Assembly (NCBI RefSeq): GCF_024171885.1
Contig: NZ_JAMTCP010000036.1
Span: 6,802-70,801, forward strand
Reading direction: 5' to 3'
DNA: 64,000 nucleotides
Source of the DNA: Streptoalloteichus tenebrarius
Lineage (GTDB): Bacteria > Actinomycetota > Actinomycetes > Mycobacteriales > Pseudonocardiaceae
Shown: piece by piece, positions 49,083-57,443 of the stretch
How the letters are laid out: every line of letters begins with the position of its first letter
Numbering within the stretch: the first letter of the stretch is position 1
Made by a program: the position numbers and the translations under genes
Notes under the pieces: generated by a model
Databases searched by the model: none
What the model saw: the letters and a program-made list of their open reading frames with translations, nothing else
What the model was told of the DNA's origin: nothing

Positions 49083-49613
49083 ATGAGACGTGTTTTACGA
49101 GCGATATCTACCGCAATCCTGTCGGTGTGTGCGGCATTCGCTCTCGCCGCGTCACCCGCATCGGCGGAGGCTCCGGTGGCCCGCTTCGAGGGAAAAATCA
49201 TGACCCCCAGCGAGGCCTGGAAGGTGGCGAACTCTTGCGTGGTGCGATCCGCCACCTTGATGGACTGTTACCGATCGAACACCGAAGCGAACGCCGCAGT
49301 CGGCTGGGATCCGACGCCAACGTTCGGCACCTCGCAAAACCTAGGGCTTGACGACCGCGCTTCGCGATGGCCGTGCCTCTTCGAACACGAGAACGGTGGA
49401 GGCAAGCGACTCATTTTCAACGAAGAGAAGTGGCACCACCCCGGAAACCGGGAATTCGACAACACGGTTTCCTCGTGGAACAACAACCAGTTTTGGTGCG
49501 ATGACACGGGCATCCTGAAGGACGGCCAGGCGTTTGAGTTCCAGTTAGACGGATGCGCTCGCGCCTCGCCAATGGGACACTTCGATGATGAGGCATTGTA
49601 CATGCACGGCTGA
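49083..49613 (+). CDS. Secreted peptidase-inhibitor I36 / crystallin-like protein
   Basis: A 176-residue secreted protein. A Sec signal peptide (AISTAILSVCAAFALAASPA, cleavage after ASA near residue 28) precedes a C-terminal domain with CLFEHENGGGKRLIFNEEKW and FDNTVSSWNNNQFWC. This is the beta/gamma-crystallin-like pattern of family I36 metalloproteinase inhibitors. Cys pairs are spaced for disulfides. ATG 49083 has AAAGGGA upstream. Base use is clearly more AT-rich than surrounding genes, suggesting transfer. Confidence 0.75.
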   Translation: MRRVLRAISTAILSVCAAFALAASPASAEAPVARFEGKIMTPSEAWKVANSCVVRSATLMDCYRSNTEANAAVGWDPTPTFGTSQNLGLDDRASRWPCLFEHENGGGKRLIFNEEKWHHPGNREFDNTVSSWNNNQFWCDDTGILKDGQAFEFQLDGCARASPMGHFDDEALYMHG

Positions 49614-49633
49614 CAGCTAGGAATTAATCAGTT

Positions 49634-49668
49634 GGTGGGGGTCGCCGAGAGTGGCGGCAACCCCCACC
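49634..49668. terminator. Bidirectional terminator
   Basis: GGTGGGGGT (49634-49642) pairs with ACCCCCACC (49660-49668), with an inner GCC/GGC stem, between converging genes. Confidence 0.7.
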
Positions 49669-49672
49669 CGAT

Positions 49673-50677
49673 TTAGTCGACGAACGTTCCGTCGAGGAAG
49701 GTCTCGTAAGTGGTCACGGCCGGGACGCGGACGTTGAGGGCGCCGGGCGTGGTGGTGAGCATCTGCTCGTAGCCGAGGAAGGACCCGGTGGTGGCGTCCA
49801 CGAGGAAGCTGTACCGCGAGGGCAGCCCACGGTAGGCCGAGTCGACGGAGAACACCTCGCCCCACCGGCCGGCGCGGTCCTGGGCGCGGCCCTCGTGCCG
49901 CAGTTCCGGCATCTCGGCCATCAGTCGCAGGAACGCGGCGCGTTCGGCGGGCAGCAGCGCCCGCTCCAGCAGGACCTCCCGCATCGCCTGGAGCGTCTTG
50001 ATCGACCCGATGCTGTCCGGGGGATTGGGCCGCCACAGGTACTGGTGGAGCTGCTCGGGCGTGGTGGGTGGCCGGTGCTGGCTGAAGAACGGCCGCTTCC
50101 CAGGTGCCCAGGTCTCGGTGCGCTGTCCGCCGTGGTCGGAGGCCCACTCGCGGCGGTCGGCCTCGGACCGGAACTCGGGTGGCTCCTTGCTTTCGTGCAG
50201 CGCGCCGCTGCCGTCGGGGCGGCGGATCAGTTCACGTCGCTCGGGCTGGACCGCCGAGATCGTCGTGCCGCTGACCTGGCTGTGCAGGTACCAGGCGCGA
50301 ATGACGACCTTCTCGGTGCGTCCCGCCGTGACCGGGGCCGGCAGCGCGGCGGCACGGTCGGCGATCTCGGTGAGCACCATGGGCGCGGGCCGGTCGGTGG
50401 CCGGCTGCTGGATCGTCAGCAACGGTGGGGTGGCGGCGATCCCGGGCGGGGCCGTCCACCACTGGTACCCGACGACCGAGGCCATCCCGACGACAGCCAC
50501 CGCGGCGGTGATCAGCACCCGGCGACGGGACAGCCCCGGTCGGCGGGCGGGCGCGCTGTGCTCGTCCACGCCCTCGGCGACCGGGACACAGGTGAAGGGA
50601 GGAGGTTCGCGGCGCGGACGGTCCCGTTCGGGGTCGAACGGGGCGAGCAGGGCCTGGGTTCGGCGGGCAAGACGCAT
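49673..50677 (-). CDS. CU044_5270-family membrane protein paired with an ECF sigma factor
   Basis: A 334-residue protein with an N-terminal cytoplasmic stretch, one membrane segment (VLITAAVAVVGMASVVGY, about residues 55-72) and an extracytoplasmic domain (residues about 95-334). Actinobacterial proteins of the CU044_5270 type occur next to sigma factors and probably act as sensors or anti-sigma-like partners. The start overlaps the sigma gene stop (TGATG). No zinc anti-sigma motif is visible. Confidence 0.8.
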   Translation of the reverse strand: MRLARRTQALLAPFDPERDRPRREPPPFTCVPVAEGVDEHSAPARRPGLSRRRVLITAAVAVVGMASVVGYQWWTAPPGIAATPPLLTIQQPATDRPAPMVLTEIADRAAALPAPVTAGRTEKVVIRAWYLHSQVSGTTISAVQPERRELIRRPDGSGALHESKEPPEFRSEADRREWASDHGGQRTETWAPGKRPFFSQHRPPTTPEQLHQYLWRPNPPDSIGSIKTLQAMREVLLERALLPAERAAFLRLMAEMPELRHEGRAQDRAGRWGEVFSVDSAYRGLPSRYSFLVDATTGSFLGYEQMLTTTPGALNVRVPAVTTYETFLDGTFVD

Positions 50678-51198
50678 CACAGCACCCCTTTCGGTTGACG
50701 ACGGGCAGACAGTGGTGGGACGGGCCGCAACGCGGCGGCCAGGCGCCGGCGGGCACGCAGCAGGCGCATGGCCGCCGCGGATCGGCCGCAGCCCAGCAGC
50801 GCGGCGATCTGACCGACGCTGAGCCCGTCCCACGCGGAGAGCAGCAGGAGTTCCTGGTCCTCGGCGGTGAGGTGGTCGAACGCGGCGGCGACGTCGAGCT
50901 GTTCGGGTTCGAGGCCGGTGGTGGAACGGTCGCTGTGGACGGCGAGTCGTTGGGCGAGCTGGGTGTAGCGGTCCTGGCGGCGGCGCTCGTTCGCCGCGAC
51001 CCGCCGCGCCACCTCGTACAACCAGGGCAGCACCTCGCGGTCGTGGGGAAGGTGGTCTCGGCGACGCCAGGCGACGGTGAAGACCTCGGCGACGGCGTCC
51101 TCCACCACGTGGGGCTGGAGACGTCGGCCCAGATAGCGGGCTATGGGGTCGTAGTGCTGCCGGTAGAGAGCATCGAAACGGTCCTGTGGGGGCGACAA
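50677..51198 (-). CDS. ECF-type RNA polymerase sigma factor
   Basis: A 173-residue sigma factor with region 2 (RFDALYRQHYDPIARYLGRR, VVEDAVAEVFTVAWRRRDHL, EVLPWLYEVARRVAANERRR) and region 4 (HLTAEDQELLLLSAWDGLSV, GQIAALLGCGRSAAAMRLLR). TTG 51198 is supported by GGAGGAGA 6-7 nt upstream. It is cotranscribed with the CU044_5270-like partner. The regulon is unknown. Confidence 0.9.
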   Translation of the reverse strand: MSPPQDRFDALYRQHYDPIARYLGRRLQPHVVEDAVAEVFTVAWRRRDHLPHDREVLPWLYEVARRVAANERRRQDRYTQLAQRLAVHSDRSTTGLEPEQLDVAAAFDHLTAEDQELLLLSAWDGLSVGQIAALLGCGRSAAAMRLLRARRRLAAALRPVPPLSARRQPKGVL

Positions 51199-51408
51199 AG
51201 CTTCTCCTCCCTGTCACACCGCTCATGTCCGGCAGCCCCCCGGCGTCACAGGGCCATTCGAGTGAACTACGTCCAGCCCGCCTTCTCGCCGACAGATTTC
51301 ACGGAGAGCCTTGCGACCCCGACAGGGCTTTGGCCGTGCTGCTTCCCCCATCTGCCGACCCCGGCGTCCCGCGCCGGCGCCAAGCCTGCGGGAGGTACCT
51401 GATGGTCT

Positions 51409-51930
51409 TCATGTCAGTGCACGTTGACACCATCCGTCCCGGCGTGGGCCTGGTTCCAAACGGTCGCCCTGAACGGCCGTCGGCGCTCGGTCTTTCGGGT
51501 CCACCACGGCACGGTGCATGACGGTGTCGGCGGGGTTGGGGGCGCCGGGCAGCGACAGGTGCTGGCAGGCCCGGTGCACAGTGGTCGGATCGGCGCCGTT
51601 GAGGACGGTCTCCCACAGCGCGACCAGTTGGTCCAGTGCTCCTTCGGTTGAGGCGGTGTATTCACAGGGAATCCACCGGACGGTCGGCTGCGTGGGTGGA
51701 GGAAGCACGTAGGGTTCGACGCCCAGCGTGGTGGCCGGAGGTTGGGGGTGGGCGGCCTTCGGAGGTAGGAAGGGCATAGGCCGTGCGGCAAGCTCCGACA
51801 CCCCACTGTCCACAGTGGTCACCGCGATGCGTGGGGAGTAAGACGGCGAGATCAGTTCGACCAGGGTGATGGTCAGCAGTCCGGTCAGCGCGCCGGCCAG
51901 CAAGGGAGTCCACTGGCGGTTCACACCCAC
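51409..51930 (-). CDS. Hypothetical protein with one membrane segment
   Basis: A 173-residue frame starting at GTG 51930 with a hydrophobic segment PLLAGALTGLLTITLVEL and a Pro-rich extracytoplasmic-looking region, then WIPCEYTASTEGALDQLVAL. No domain is recognised. It overlaps the larger upstream frame by about 270 bp, so one of the two is wrong at that end or a frameshift lies between them. Confidence 0.4.
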   Translation of the reverse strand: MGVNRQWTPLLAGALTGLLTITLVELISPSYSPRIAVTTVDSGVSELAARPMPFLPPKAAHPQPPATTLGVEPYVLPPPTQPTVRWIPCEYTASTEGALDQLVALWETVLNGADPTTVHRACQHLSLPGAPNPADTVMHRAVVDPKDRAPTAVQGDRLEPGPRRDGWCQRALT

Positions 51931-52504
51931 TCACCATCCCGCAGCGAGGAACGACAGGGATCGCCCCGGTGATCAGCGAGTCGACCCACACGCTGACTGG
52001 TACGGCCTGGCGCGGACGAACCGCTGACGGCTTCGGCAGGAACTGCCTTCTCGCCCACGTGCTCACCGCGGCATCCCCGTCCTCAGGCGTCTGCTGGCTG
52101 GGACCAGCCCGAGGTCGACCCAGCAACGGCATCACCGCACGACGAAGTCGGCCCGATGTGATCCGTGGTCCGATCCCGTTCACCGCGATCTCGCCGTCGT
52201 GCGGAACCATCCGTGACGCGGGGAGCAACGGCGCCAAGCGAGGCCCCACCGCGCCCACCATCCCGCGCGGCCACCTCCTGGCCCCGTTGACGACCAGGGC
52301 CCGCACCGGTGCGATGAGCCGAACACGCAGCCACGGTTCCAACTGGGCCAGCACCCACTCACCGGCGGCCAAGCCGGGACGGGAAGGCCGCACCACCAGT
52401 ATGGGGTAGGGCATCGGAACGCCGTCCCGTAGCCACACACCCGGCCCGCTCACGGGGTTGGTGGCCAGCCGCCATCCGTCGCCACCGACGTCCACCACCG
52501 TCAC
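51662..52504 (-). CDS. Hypothetical protein of an integrative element
   Basis: GTG 52504 overlaps the DUF2637 stop by GTGA, which supports this start. The protein reads TVVDVGGDGWRLATNPVSGP, ILVVRPSRPGLAAGEWVLAQ, then VRALVVNGARRWPRGMVGAV. The last resembles the C-terminal half of DUF6668-like proteins of actinomycete integrative elements, but this is a weak visual match. Up to about codon 140 the frame looks protein-like; after that it is Arg/Pro/Ser-rich, so the true end is uncertain. Confidence 0.4.
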   Translation of the reverse strand: MTVVDVGGDGWRLATNPVSGPGVWLRDGVPMPYPILVVRPSRPGLAAGEWVLAQLEPWLRVRLIAPVRALVVNGARRWPRGMVGAVGPRLAPLLPASRMVPHDGEIAVNGIGPRITSGRLRRAVMPLLGRPRAGPSQQTPEDGDAAVSTWARRQFLPKPSAVRPRQAVPVSVWVDSLITGAIPVVPRCGMVSGCEPPVDSLAGRRADRTADHHPGRTDLAVLLPTHRGDHCGQWGVGACRTAYALPTSEGRPPPTSGHHAGRRTLRASSTHAADRPVDSL

Positions 52505-52887
52505 GTGCACAGACGATGCGAAGTCGCACGGTGCTCGAAGGCCGCCTTCCCGAACTGACCCTCCACCAGAGGTTCGGACACGTTCAGGGCCAACGTGACA
52601 ACGCTGACGAACAGCAACAGCCGTCGCGCGGGCCGTAGGACCTCGGGCCCGGCACCACGCACCGCCAGGTAGCGAATCGCGATCAGCAGGCCCAGCACCG
52701 ACAGGTCCACCGCGGGTGCGACGAGGGGCGCCACCCAGACCGGGACACCCAGTCGAAGGGCCAGACTCCACACGTTGCCGAACCCGAACAGAAACATCAG
52801 CCCGACCACCAGGCCGATGATGACCGTCAGGGCGCGAAGCACGAACCCGGTCTCTGACGAACTGGGCGGAGGCACAGGAGTGAGCAT
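52501..52887 (-). CDS. DUF2637 membrane protein (SpdB-like) of an integrative/conjugative element
   Basis: A 128-residue protein with three to four membrane segments: LTVIIGLVVGLMFLFGFGNV, VPVWVAPLVAPAVDLSVLGL and ARRLLLFVSVVTLALNVSEP. These match DUF2637 proteins found in spread/transfer modules of actinomycete plasmids and AICEs. Relatives continue well beyond GKAAF with a DNA-binding-like C-terminus, so this copy seems shortened. ATG 52887 is the start. Confidence 0.65.
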   Translation of the reverse strand: MLTPVPPPSSSETGFVLRALTVIIGLVVGLMFLFGFGNVWSLALRLGVPVWVAPLVAPAVDLSVLGLLIAIRYLAVRGAGPEVLRPARRLLLFVSVVTLALNVSEPLVEGQFGKAAFEHRATSHRLCT

Positions 52888-52902
52888 CAGCGCGCACCCC
52901 CG

Positions 52903-53226
52903 TCACGTGCCTCGAACCGAGCCCTCGCACGCCAGGGCCGCTCCATCACCAGGGGGACACGGGACTCGACCACCAACAGCCGAAGCCGGTTCGGAGAACG
53001 CACTCACAGGATGCACAGTGGCTTCCACCTGCGGTTTTCCGCTGGACGCACCCACTCCCGCTTGAGTGGCGAGCACAGGCCGTAGCCGCGAGATCACCGA
53101 GCGCGGACAGGCCTCGACGAAGAAGTCGATGACCGGGTTAATGATCGCATCCTCGTTGCCTGTAGACGGTGGCCGGATGCCGGGGAACCCATCCCCACCT
53201 GCGAGGCCGACATTCTGACCTGGCAC
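52903..53226 (-). CDS. Hypothetical protein upstream of DUF2637
   Basis: A 107-residue frame (GTG 53226) ending 15 nt before the DUF2637 start, so it could be the first gene of the remnant operon. It contains GNEDAIINPVIDFFVEACPR but no recognisable domain, and no clear ribosome site. It may be a chance frame. Confidence 0.3.
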   Translation of the reverse strand: MPGQNVGLAGGDGFPGIRPPSTGNEDAIINPVIDFFVEACPRSVISRLRPVLATQAGVGASSGKPQVEATVHPVSAFSEPASAVGGRVPCPPGDGAALACEGSVRGT

Positions 53227-53387
53227 CTGATCTCGCGTCGTCGCCGATCTTGCGCTCAGGTTGGGGTGGAACGTGGCGGAGTGGACCGGGACAGGCAGAG
53301 GCGTCCAGTCGGGCTTGGTTGCTGTCCTGGCTCAGGCATCAGGACGGAGGAGCCTGACCATCGCGGCGAACCTCGGCGGTGGCGACA

Positions 53388-53972
53388 TCACCGTGGTTTC
53401 GCTTCCCGGACACCGTTGAACACGACGTCCAGCAGCGTCGGCGCGACGGTGGCGGCTCGGCCATTCCACTCCGCCGCCCAGGCCAGCGCGTTGACGAGGG
53501 TGAACAGGTCCTCGGCGGAAAGGTCGCGGCGCACCGAGCCGGACTCCTGGGCGCGAGCGAGCAACGCACCGCCCGCAGCGTGCATGGCCCGGCAGGACTC
53601 GTGCAGCGGGGAGCCCTCGTCGTAGAAGCTGCTCATGAGCGACGTCGACAGTCCCCGGTAGGACGTCGCGTGCACGGTCGCGGCGCGCAACCAGGTGCGC
53701 AGCGCCTCGCCGGCGTCGTCGGCCCCGAGGAGGCGTTCGGCCTCGGCGCGCAGACCCTCGACGCTGCCCCGGATCACCTCGGCCAGCAGTGCGTCCCTGG
53801 ACGGGAAATGCCGGTAGAGCGTGGCCGAACCGACGCCGGCGCGCCGTGCGATGTCGTCCAGTGACACGTCGGCGCCGTGCTCGGCGAAGTCGATGGCGGC
53901 CTGCGCGAGCACTCGGTCGTAGTTCCGCCGCGCGTCGGCGCGCAGCGGCCTGCGTCGATCGGGTCCGGTCAT
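53388..53972 (-). CDS. TetR-family regulator of the adjacent efflux gene
   Basis: A 194-residue TetR protein with HTH VSLDDIARRAGVGSATLYRH (about residues 36-55) and a C-terminal domain of the SbtR type (DEGSPLHESCRAMHAAGGAL). It is divergent from the MFS gene across 162 bp, the usual arrangement for a local efflux repressor. The gap contains near-palindromic GGGGAAGCTCCCC at about 54026-54038. Confidence 0.88.
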   Translation of the reverse strand: MTGPDRRRPLRADARRNYDRVLAQAAIDFAEHGADVSLDDIARRAGVGSATLYRHFPSRDALLAEVIRGSVEGLRAEAERLLGADDAGEALRTWLRAATVHATSYRGLSTSLMSSFYDEGSPLHESCRAMHAAGGALLARAQESGSVRRDLSAEDLFTLVNALAWAAEWNGRAATVAPTLLDVVFNGVREAKPR

Positions 53973-54019
53973 CCGCGTGGTCCCCGTCCAGAACTAAGTG
54001 AGAGTGCTACCCCATTTAC

Positions 54020-54048
54020 AAACCGGGGAAGCTCCCCATATATTACTC
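54020..54048. promoter_or_regulatory. Possible TetR operator between tetR and MFS genes
   Basis: GGGGAAGCTCCCC, a dyad with a mismatched centre, lies in an AT-rich stretch of the divergent gap that probably holds both promoters. The assignment rests on position and symmetry only. Confidence 0.35.
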
Positions 54049-54134
54049 GACGCTGACGACGGGCCCGTCACCTGCGCGAACCGGCATCGACACGGGTCGA
54101 TGCCGCACACTCCCTCACCTCGAGAGGCTTCCGC

Positions 54135-55583
54135 ATGTCCGGGACTACCGCACAGCGGGCGGCGGGGAGCGCGGTCGCCGACCGCAGGCTCCGCGTCGCG
54201 CTGACGCTGATCGTCTCCTGCGAGTTCATGCTCCAGCTCGACACCACGATCATCAACGTCGCCCTGCCGACCATCCGGCACGAACTCGGGTTCAGCCTGA
54301 CCGGGCTGTCCTGGATCACCAACGCGTTCCTCCTGACCTTCGGCGGGCTCCTGCTGCTCGGCGGTCGACTCGGTGACCTCCGCGGGCACCGCAGGGTCTT
54401 CCTGTTCGGCACCGCGCTGTTCACCGCGTCGTCCCTGGTGGGAGGGCTCGCGACCAACGACCTCACGCTGGTGCTGACCCGCGCCGGGCAGGGCGTCGGC
54501 GCCGCCTTCGCCGCGCCCACGGGCATCGCCCTGCTGGCCACCAACTTCCGCGACGAGGCTCGGCGCAACCGCGCCTTCGCCGTCTACTCCACGGTCTCCG
54601 GTTCCGGTCTGGCGCTGGGTCTGGTGCTCGGCGGCGTGCTGACTTCCGCGCTGTCGTGGCGCTGGGTCCTCTTCATCAACGTGCCGTTCGGCCTGGCCGT
54701 CATCCTGTTGACGCCGAAGTTCATCTCCGAGTCGGAGACCGGCACCGGCCGCTTCGACCTGGCCGGCGCGTTTGCCTCCACTGCGTCGATGACCGCGCTG
54801 GTCTACGCGCTCATCCGCGTCTCCGAGCAGGGTTGGGGCGATCCGACCGCGCTGGTCGCGTTCGCCATCGGCCTGGCGCTGTTCGCCGCACTGATCACCA
54901 TCGAGTCCAGGGTGGCGCACCCCGTCCTGCCGCTTGGCCTGTTCCGCGGCGGACGCTCCGCCGCGTACGCGAGCCTGCTCCTCGTCGCCGCCACGCTGAC
55001 CAGCATGTGGTTCTTCCTGACCCAGTTCCTCCAGGAGGCACTGGGGATGGGGCCGCTGACCACCGGGCTGGCCTTCCTGCCGATGGCCGCGACGGTGTTC
55101 GCGGGCTCCCAGGTCGTGCCCAGGCTGCTGACCAGGGTCAGCCCCAAGCCGGTCGCGATCGCGGGCACCACCGCCGCCGTCATCGCGACGAGCTGGCTCG
55201 GCACGCTCTCCGAGAGCAGCGGGTACGCCGGTTCCGTGTTGGGTCCGCTGCTTCTCCTCGGAGTCGGGGCGGGGCTCAGCATGGTGTCGCTCAACCTGAT
55301 CGTCATGTCCGCGACACCGGCGGAGGAGACGGGCGCGGCCTCGGGTGTGCTCCAGTCCATGCTGACTGTCGGTGGCTCACTGGGTCTGGCAATCCTCGTC
55401 ACCGTTGCCGGTGCTGCGAACAGGTCCGCCGAACCGGGCACCGACCCGCTCGTCGCCGGTGTCTCGGGGGCGTTCGCAGGTGCGGCCGTGTTCGCCGGGA
55501 TCGCTTTGCTCATCACCGTTTTCGCGCTCCGGACGCCCTCCAGGCCCGGGGCCGTACGGACCGACCGGGACGAAGCTGTCTGA
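54135..55583 (+). CDS. MFS drug-efflux transporter (DHA2/EmrB type, 14 TM)
   Basis: A 482-residue proton-driven exporter with about 14 membrane segments. Motif D1 is LDTTIINVALPTI, motif A is GGRLGDLRGHRRVF, and motif C is GLALGLVLGGVL. ATG 54135 sits about 160 bp from the divergent TetR gene, which probably represses it. Substrates are likely hydrophobic drugs or an endogenous antibiotic, not deducible. Confidence 0.92.
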   Translation: MSGTTAQRAAGSAVADRRLRVALTLIVSCEFMLQLDTTIINVALPTIRHELGFSLTGLSWITNAFLLTFGGLLLLGGRLGDLRGHRRVFLFGTALFTASSLVGGLATNDLTLVLTRAGQGVGAAFAAPTGIALLATNFRDEARRNRAFAVYSTVSGSGLALGLVLGGVLTSALSWRWVLFINVPFGLAVILLTPKFISESETGTGRFDLAGAFASTASMTALVYALIRVSEQGWGDPTALVAFAIGLALFAALITIESRVAHPVLPLGLFRGGRSAAYASLLLVAATLTSMWFFLTQFLQEALGMGPLTTGLAFLPMAATVFAGSQVVPRLLTRVSPKPVAIAGTTAAVIATSWLGTLSESSGYAGSVLGPLLLLGVGAGLSMVSLNLIVMSATPAEETGAASGVLQSMLTVGGSLGLAILVTVAGAANRSAEPGTDPLVAGVSGAFAGAAVFAGIALLITVFALRTPSRPGAVRTDRDEAV

Positions 55584-56070
55584 GCGCACCACCCCAACTC
55601 ACCCGCAGTCTTCAGGCACACCAAGGCGACGGCGGCCGCCCCGCCGGGGAACGGCCGCCGTCGCCCGAGTCCGGGTCCCCCACCACCTGGCCCCGACGGA
55701 GATAGCCACGAAGGATCTTCACTTCGCGAGGTCCAGCGTGACCTGCCTTCTGTCTTTGACAGCACCGGAACATAACCAGCTTCGACCAGTTCCGGCTCCT
55801 GGCGAACAGATGCCCACGCCAGAGCGTCCTTCTTCAGAACCACAGGAGTCGATCGGCCCCGAACGTTCCGCCAATGGCCCACCACGAACCACCAGCGGAC
55901 TGTCCGGGACAAGGATCGAGGCCGGCCACGGGCCTCACTCGCGCCGAGCAGTTGCGCATGACCATTGGATGACGACAGCATCGGGCACTCCAGGAAGCCA
56001 CAACAGCGTGTTCGCGCCAGGACGCCCTGAACTCCGGTCGGCGGGAGCCGGGTTGGGCACGGGCCACAAG
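55584..56070. other. Decayed DNA between MFS gene and CRISPR remnant
   Basis: About 490 bp without an intact gene. A terminator for the MFS gene lies at 55625-55665. Minus-strand frames contain protein-like words such as VRWWFVVGHWRNVR but no complete domain, so this is probably eroded accessory sequence. Confidence 0.45.
55625..55665 (+). terminator. MFS terminator
   Basis: GGCGACGGCGGCCG (55625-55638) pairs perfectly over 14 bp with 55652-55665, 42 bp past the stop. Confidence 0.8.
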
Positions 56071-56178
56071 GGTGCGTCCTCAGCAGCTTCCGAAGACTGG
56101 TGCTGCCCGGAACGGATGGCGGTTCCGTCGGCACCGAGGTTGGTGCGATCCTCACCGGCCCCGAAGGGCCGGTGCGGC
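56071..56178 (-). CRISPR. Degenerate two-repeat CRISPR remnant (cas3-proximal)
   Basis: Repeats at 56071-56106 and 56142-56178 enclose a 35-nt spacer; the cores are 72 bp apart. Read on the minus strand they follow GGCAGCACCGG, CTTCGG, CCGG, then GAGGATCGCAAC-like ends, with a stem around CCCTTCGGGG in the better copy. The copy at 56142 begins exactly where the cas3 remnant loses homology. The same ~37-nt repeat occurs at 57335 and 57407. Confidence 0.55.
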
Positions 56179-57171
56179 AGTCATCTGGAGCCAGGGCCCG
56201 GAACACCACGGGGAAGTCGATGTCCACACCAGCCTCGACGAGCTGCGTGGCCACCAGCAGCACCGGCAGCCCGTGAGCCAGACGAGCCTTCACCTCCCCC
56301 AGCACCACACCGCGGTGCTGCGGGCACATCCGGGTCGGCAGGTGCCACACCCGATCCGGCGCGTGCTGGCGGAGCAGGGCGTACATCGCCCGGGCATCCT
56401 TGATCGTGTTCATCACGACCAAGGCCCGCTCCTGCGCCGCGACCTCCTGGACGACCTCGGCCAGGGTGGGCTGCGGGTCCAGCCGCCACTCATAGCGCAC
56501 CCGAGGGACCCGGTCGAACAGCCGCTGCGGTTCGGTGATGATCTCCGAACAACTGCACCGTGGTCGTGACCACGAAGGGGGCGTCCCAGTTCTCCGCCGC
56601 CCGCCGCTGGCTCACGCCGTGGGCGCACTGGCTGTCCTGCTCGGCCTCCTCGTCGGCGAACTCGACGTGGGAGTGGTGCTCCAACACCATCACCCCGTCC
56701 TCATCGGAGTCCAGCAGATCCCGGTACACCGCCGCGTTCTGCTCCGTGATCGTGGTGAACGGCACCGCCACCACCACCCGGGACTACCGGGGCCGTCCAG
56801 AACCTGCTTGGCCTCTGGCACCAGGTCGGCTGTGGCCCACTCCGCACCAGCGCACGCAACCGGGTCAGACTGGTCAAACCCCCGTGGTGCCCCAACACGG
56901 CCAACGCGGCGACATCTGCCTTGGACGTCAGCAGCCACGCGCCCAGCTCCTTGTGCGACACACCGACGGGCGCATCAGTCCCTCCGACCCGCGCCAGGCC
57001 GGACTGCCGGTCAGGGGAAGCCTTCCCGGCGTCGTGGAACAAGCCCAACGCCTCCCCCAGATCCCCTGCGCCGAAAGGCTCGGCGAAGCAACGCGCGAGT
57101 TCAGCGGTCGACCGCAGGTGCTCACTCAACCCGTGCCAGGGTCGGCCCGCCTCGGCACTGTGCGCCCACAT
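56179..57171 (-). pseudogene. cas3: Broken cas3 (HD nuclease-helicase)
   Basis: Cas3 is the target-degrading nuclease-helicase of type I CRISPR. Remains lie in three frames, in the right order. The HD part from ATG 57171 reads WAHSAEAGRPWHGLSEHL, GLFHDAGKAS, SHKELGAWLL and GHHGGL. A helicase N-part at about 56490-56777 reads VVAVPFTTITEQNAAVYRDL and FVVTTTVQLFG. A helicase C-part at about 56180-56500 reads ALVVMNTIKDARAMYALLRQ and LLVATQLVEAGVDIDFPVVF. The Walker A and DEAD-box regions and the C-terminal domain are deleted. It cannot be functional. Confidence 0.8.
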
Positions 57172-57334
57172 CCGACCACTCCTCGGGGAGGTTCTGTTTC
57201 ACCGGATGCGCGGAACCTAGAAGCCTCCACCGACACCCCCAGCCCGCATCCGTACCTCAGCCCAAAACATCACTCGAAAGAGTGGAATTCGAGACACGTC
57301 AATACTCCAACCCTGCTGAGAGGAACACGTCTAG

Positions 57335-57443
57335 ACGAACAGCGGCACCGGCCCTGACGGGCCGGTGCCGCTCCTGTCGATCCGGTGGCGAAACGATCGG
57401 GCTGGTGTTGCGATCCTCGCCGGTCCCGAAGCGCCGGTGCTGC
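57335..57443 (-). CRISPR. Degenerate two-repeat CRISPR remnant (distal side of cas3)
   Basis: Repeat copies at 57335-57371 and 57407-57443 are spaced 72 bp apart with a 35-nt spacer (57372-57406), the same geometry as the remnant at 56071. The copy at 57407 matches the 56142 copy at about 33 of 37 positions (plus strand GTTGCGATCCTCGCCGG, then CCCGAAG and GCCGGTGC). The 57335 copy shares only the central 26 bp, as terminal repeats often do. Confidence 0.55.

Noticed and set aside
48980-49255. Minus-strand frame of 100 codons opposite the I36-like gene
   Set aside because: It lies antisense to a gene with a signal peptide and ribosome site and has no domain of its own.
55700-55860. Transposase or mobile-element gene remnant on the minus strand
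   Set aside because: Words such as VRWWFVVGHWRNVR look protein-like, but no domain or flanking inverted repeats could be identified.
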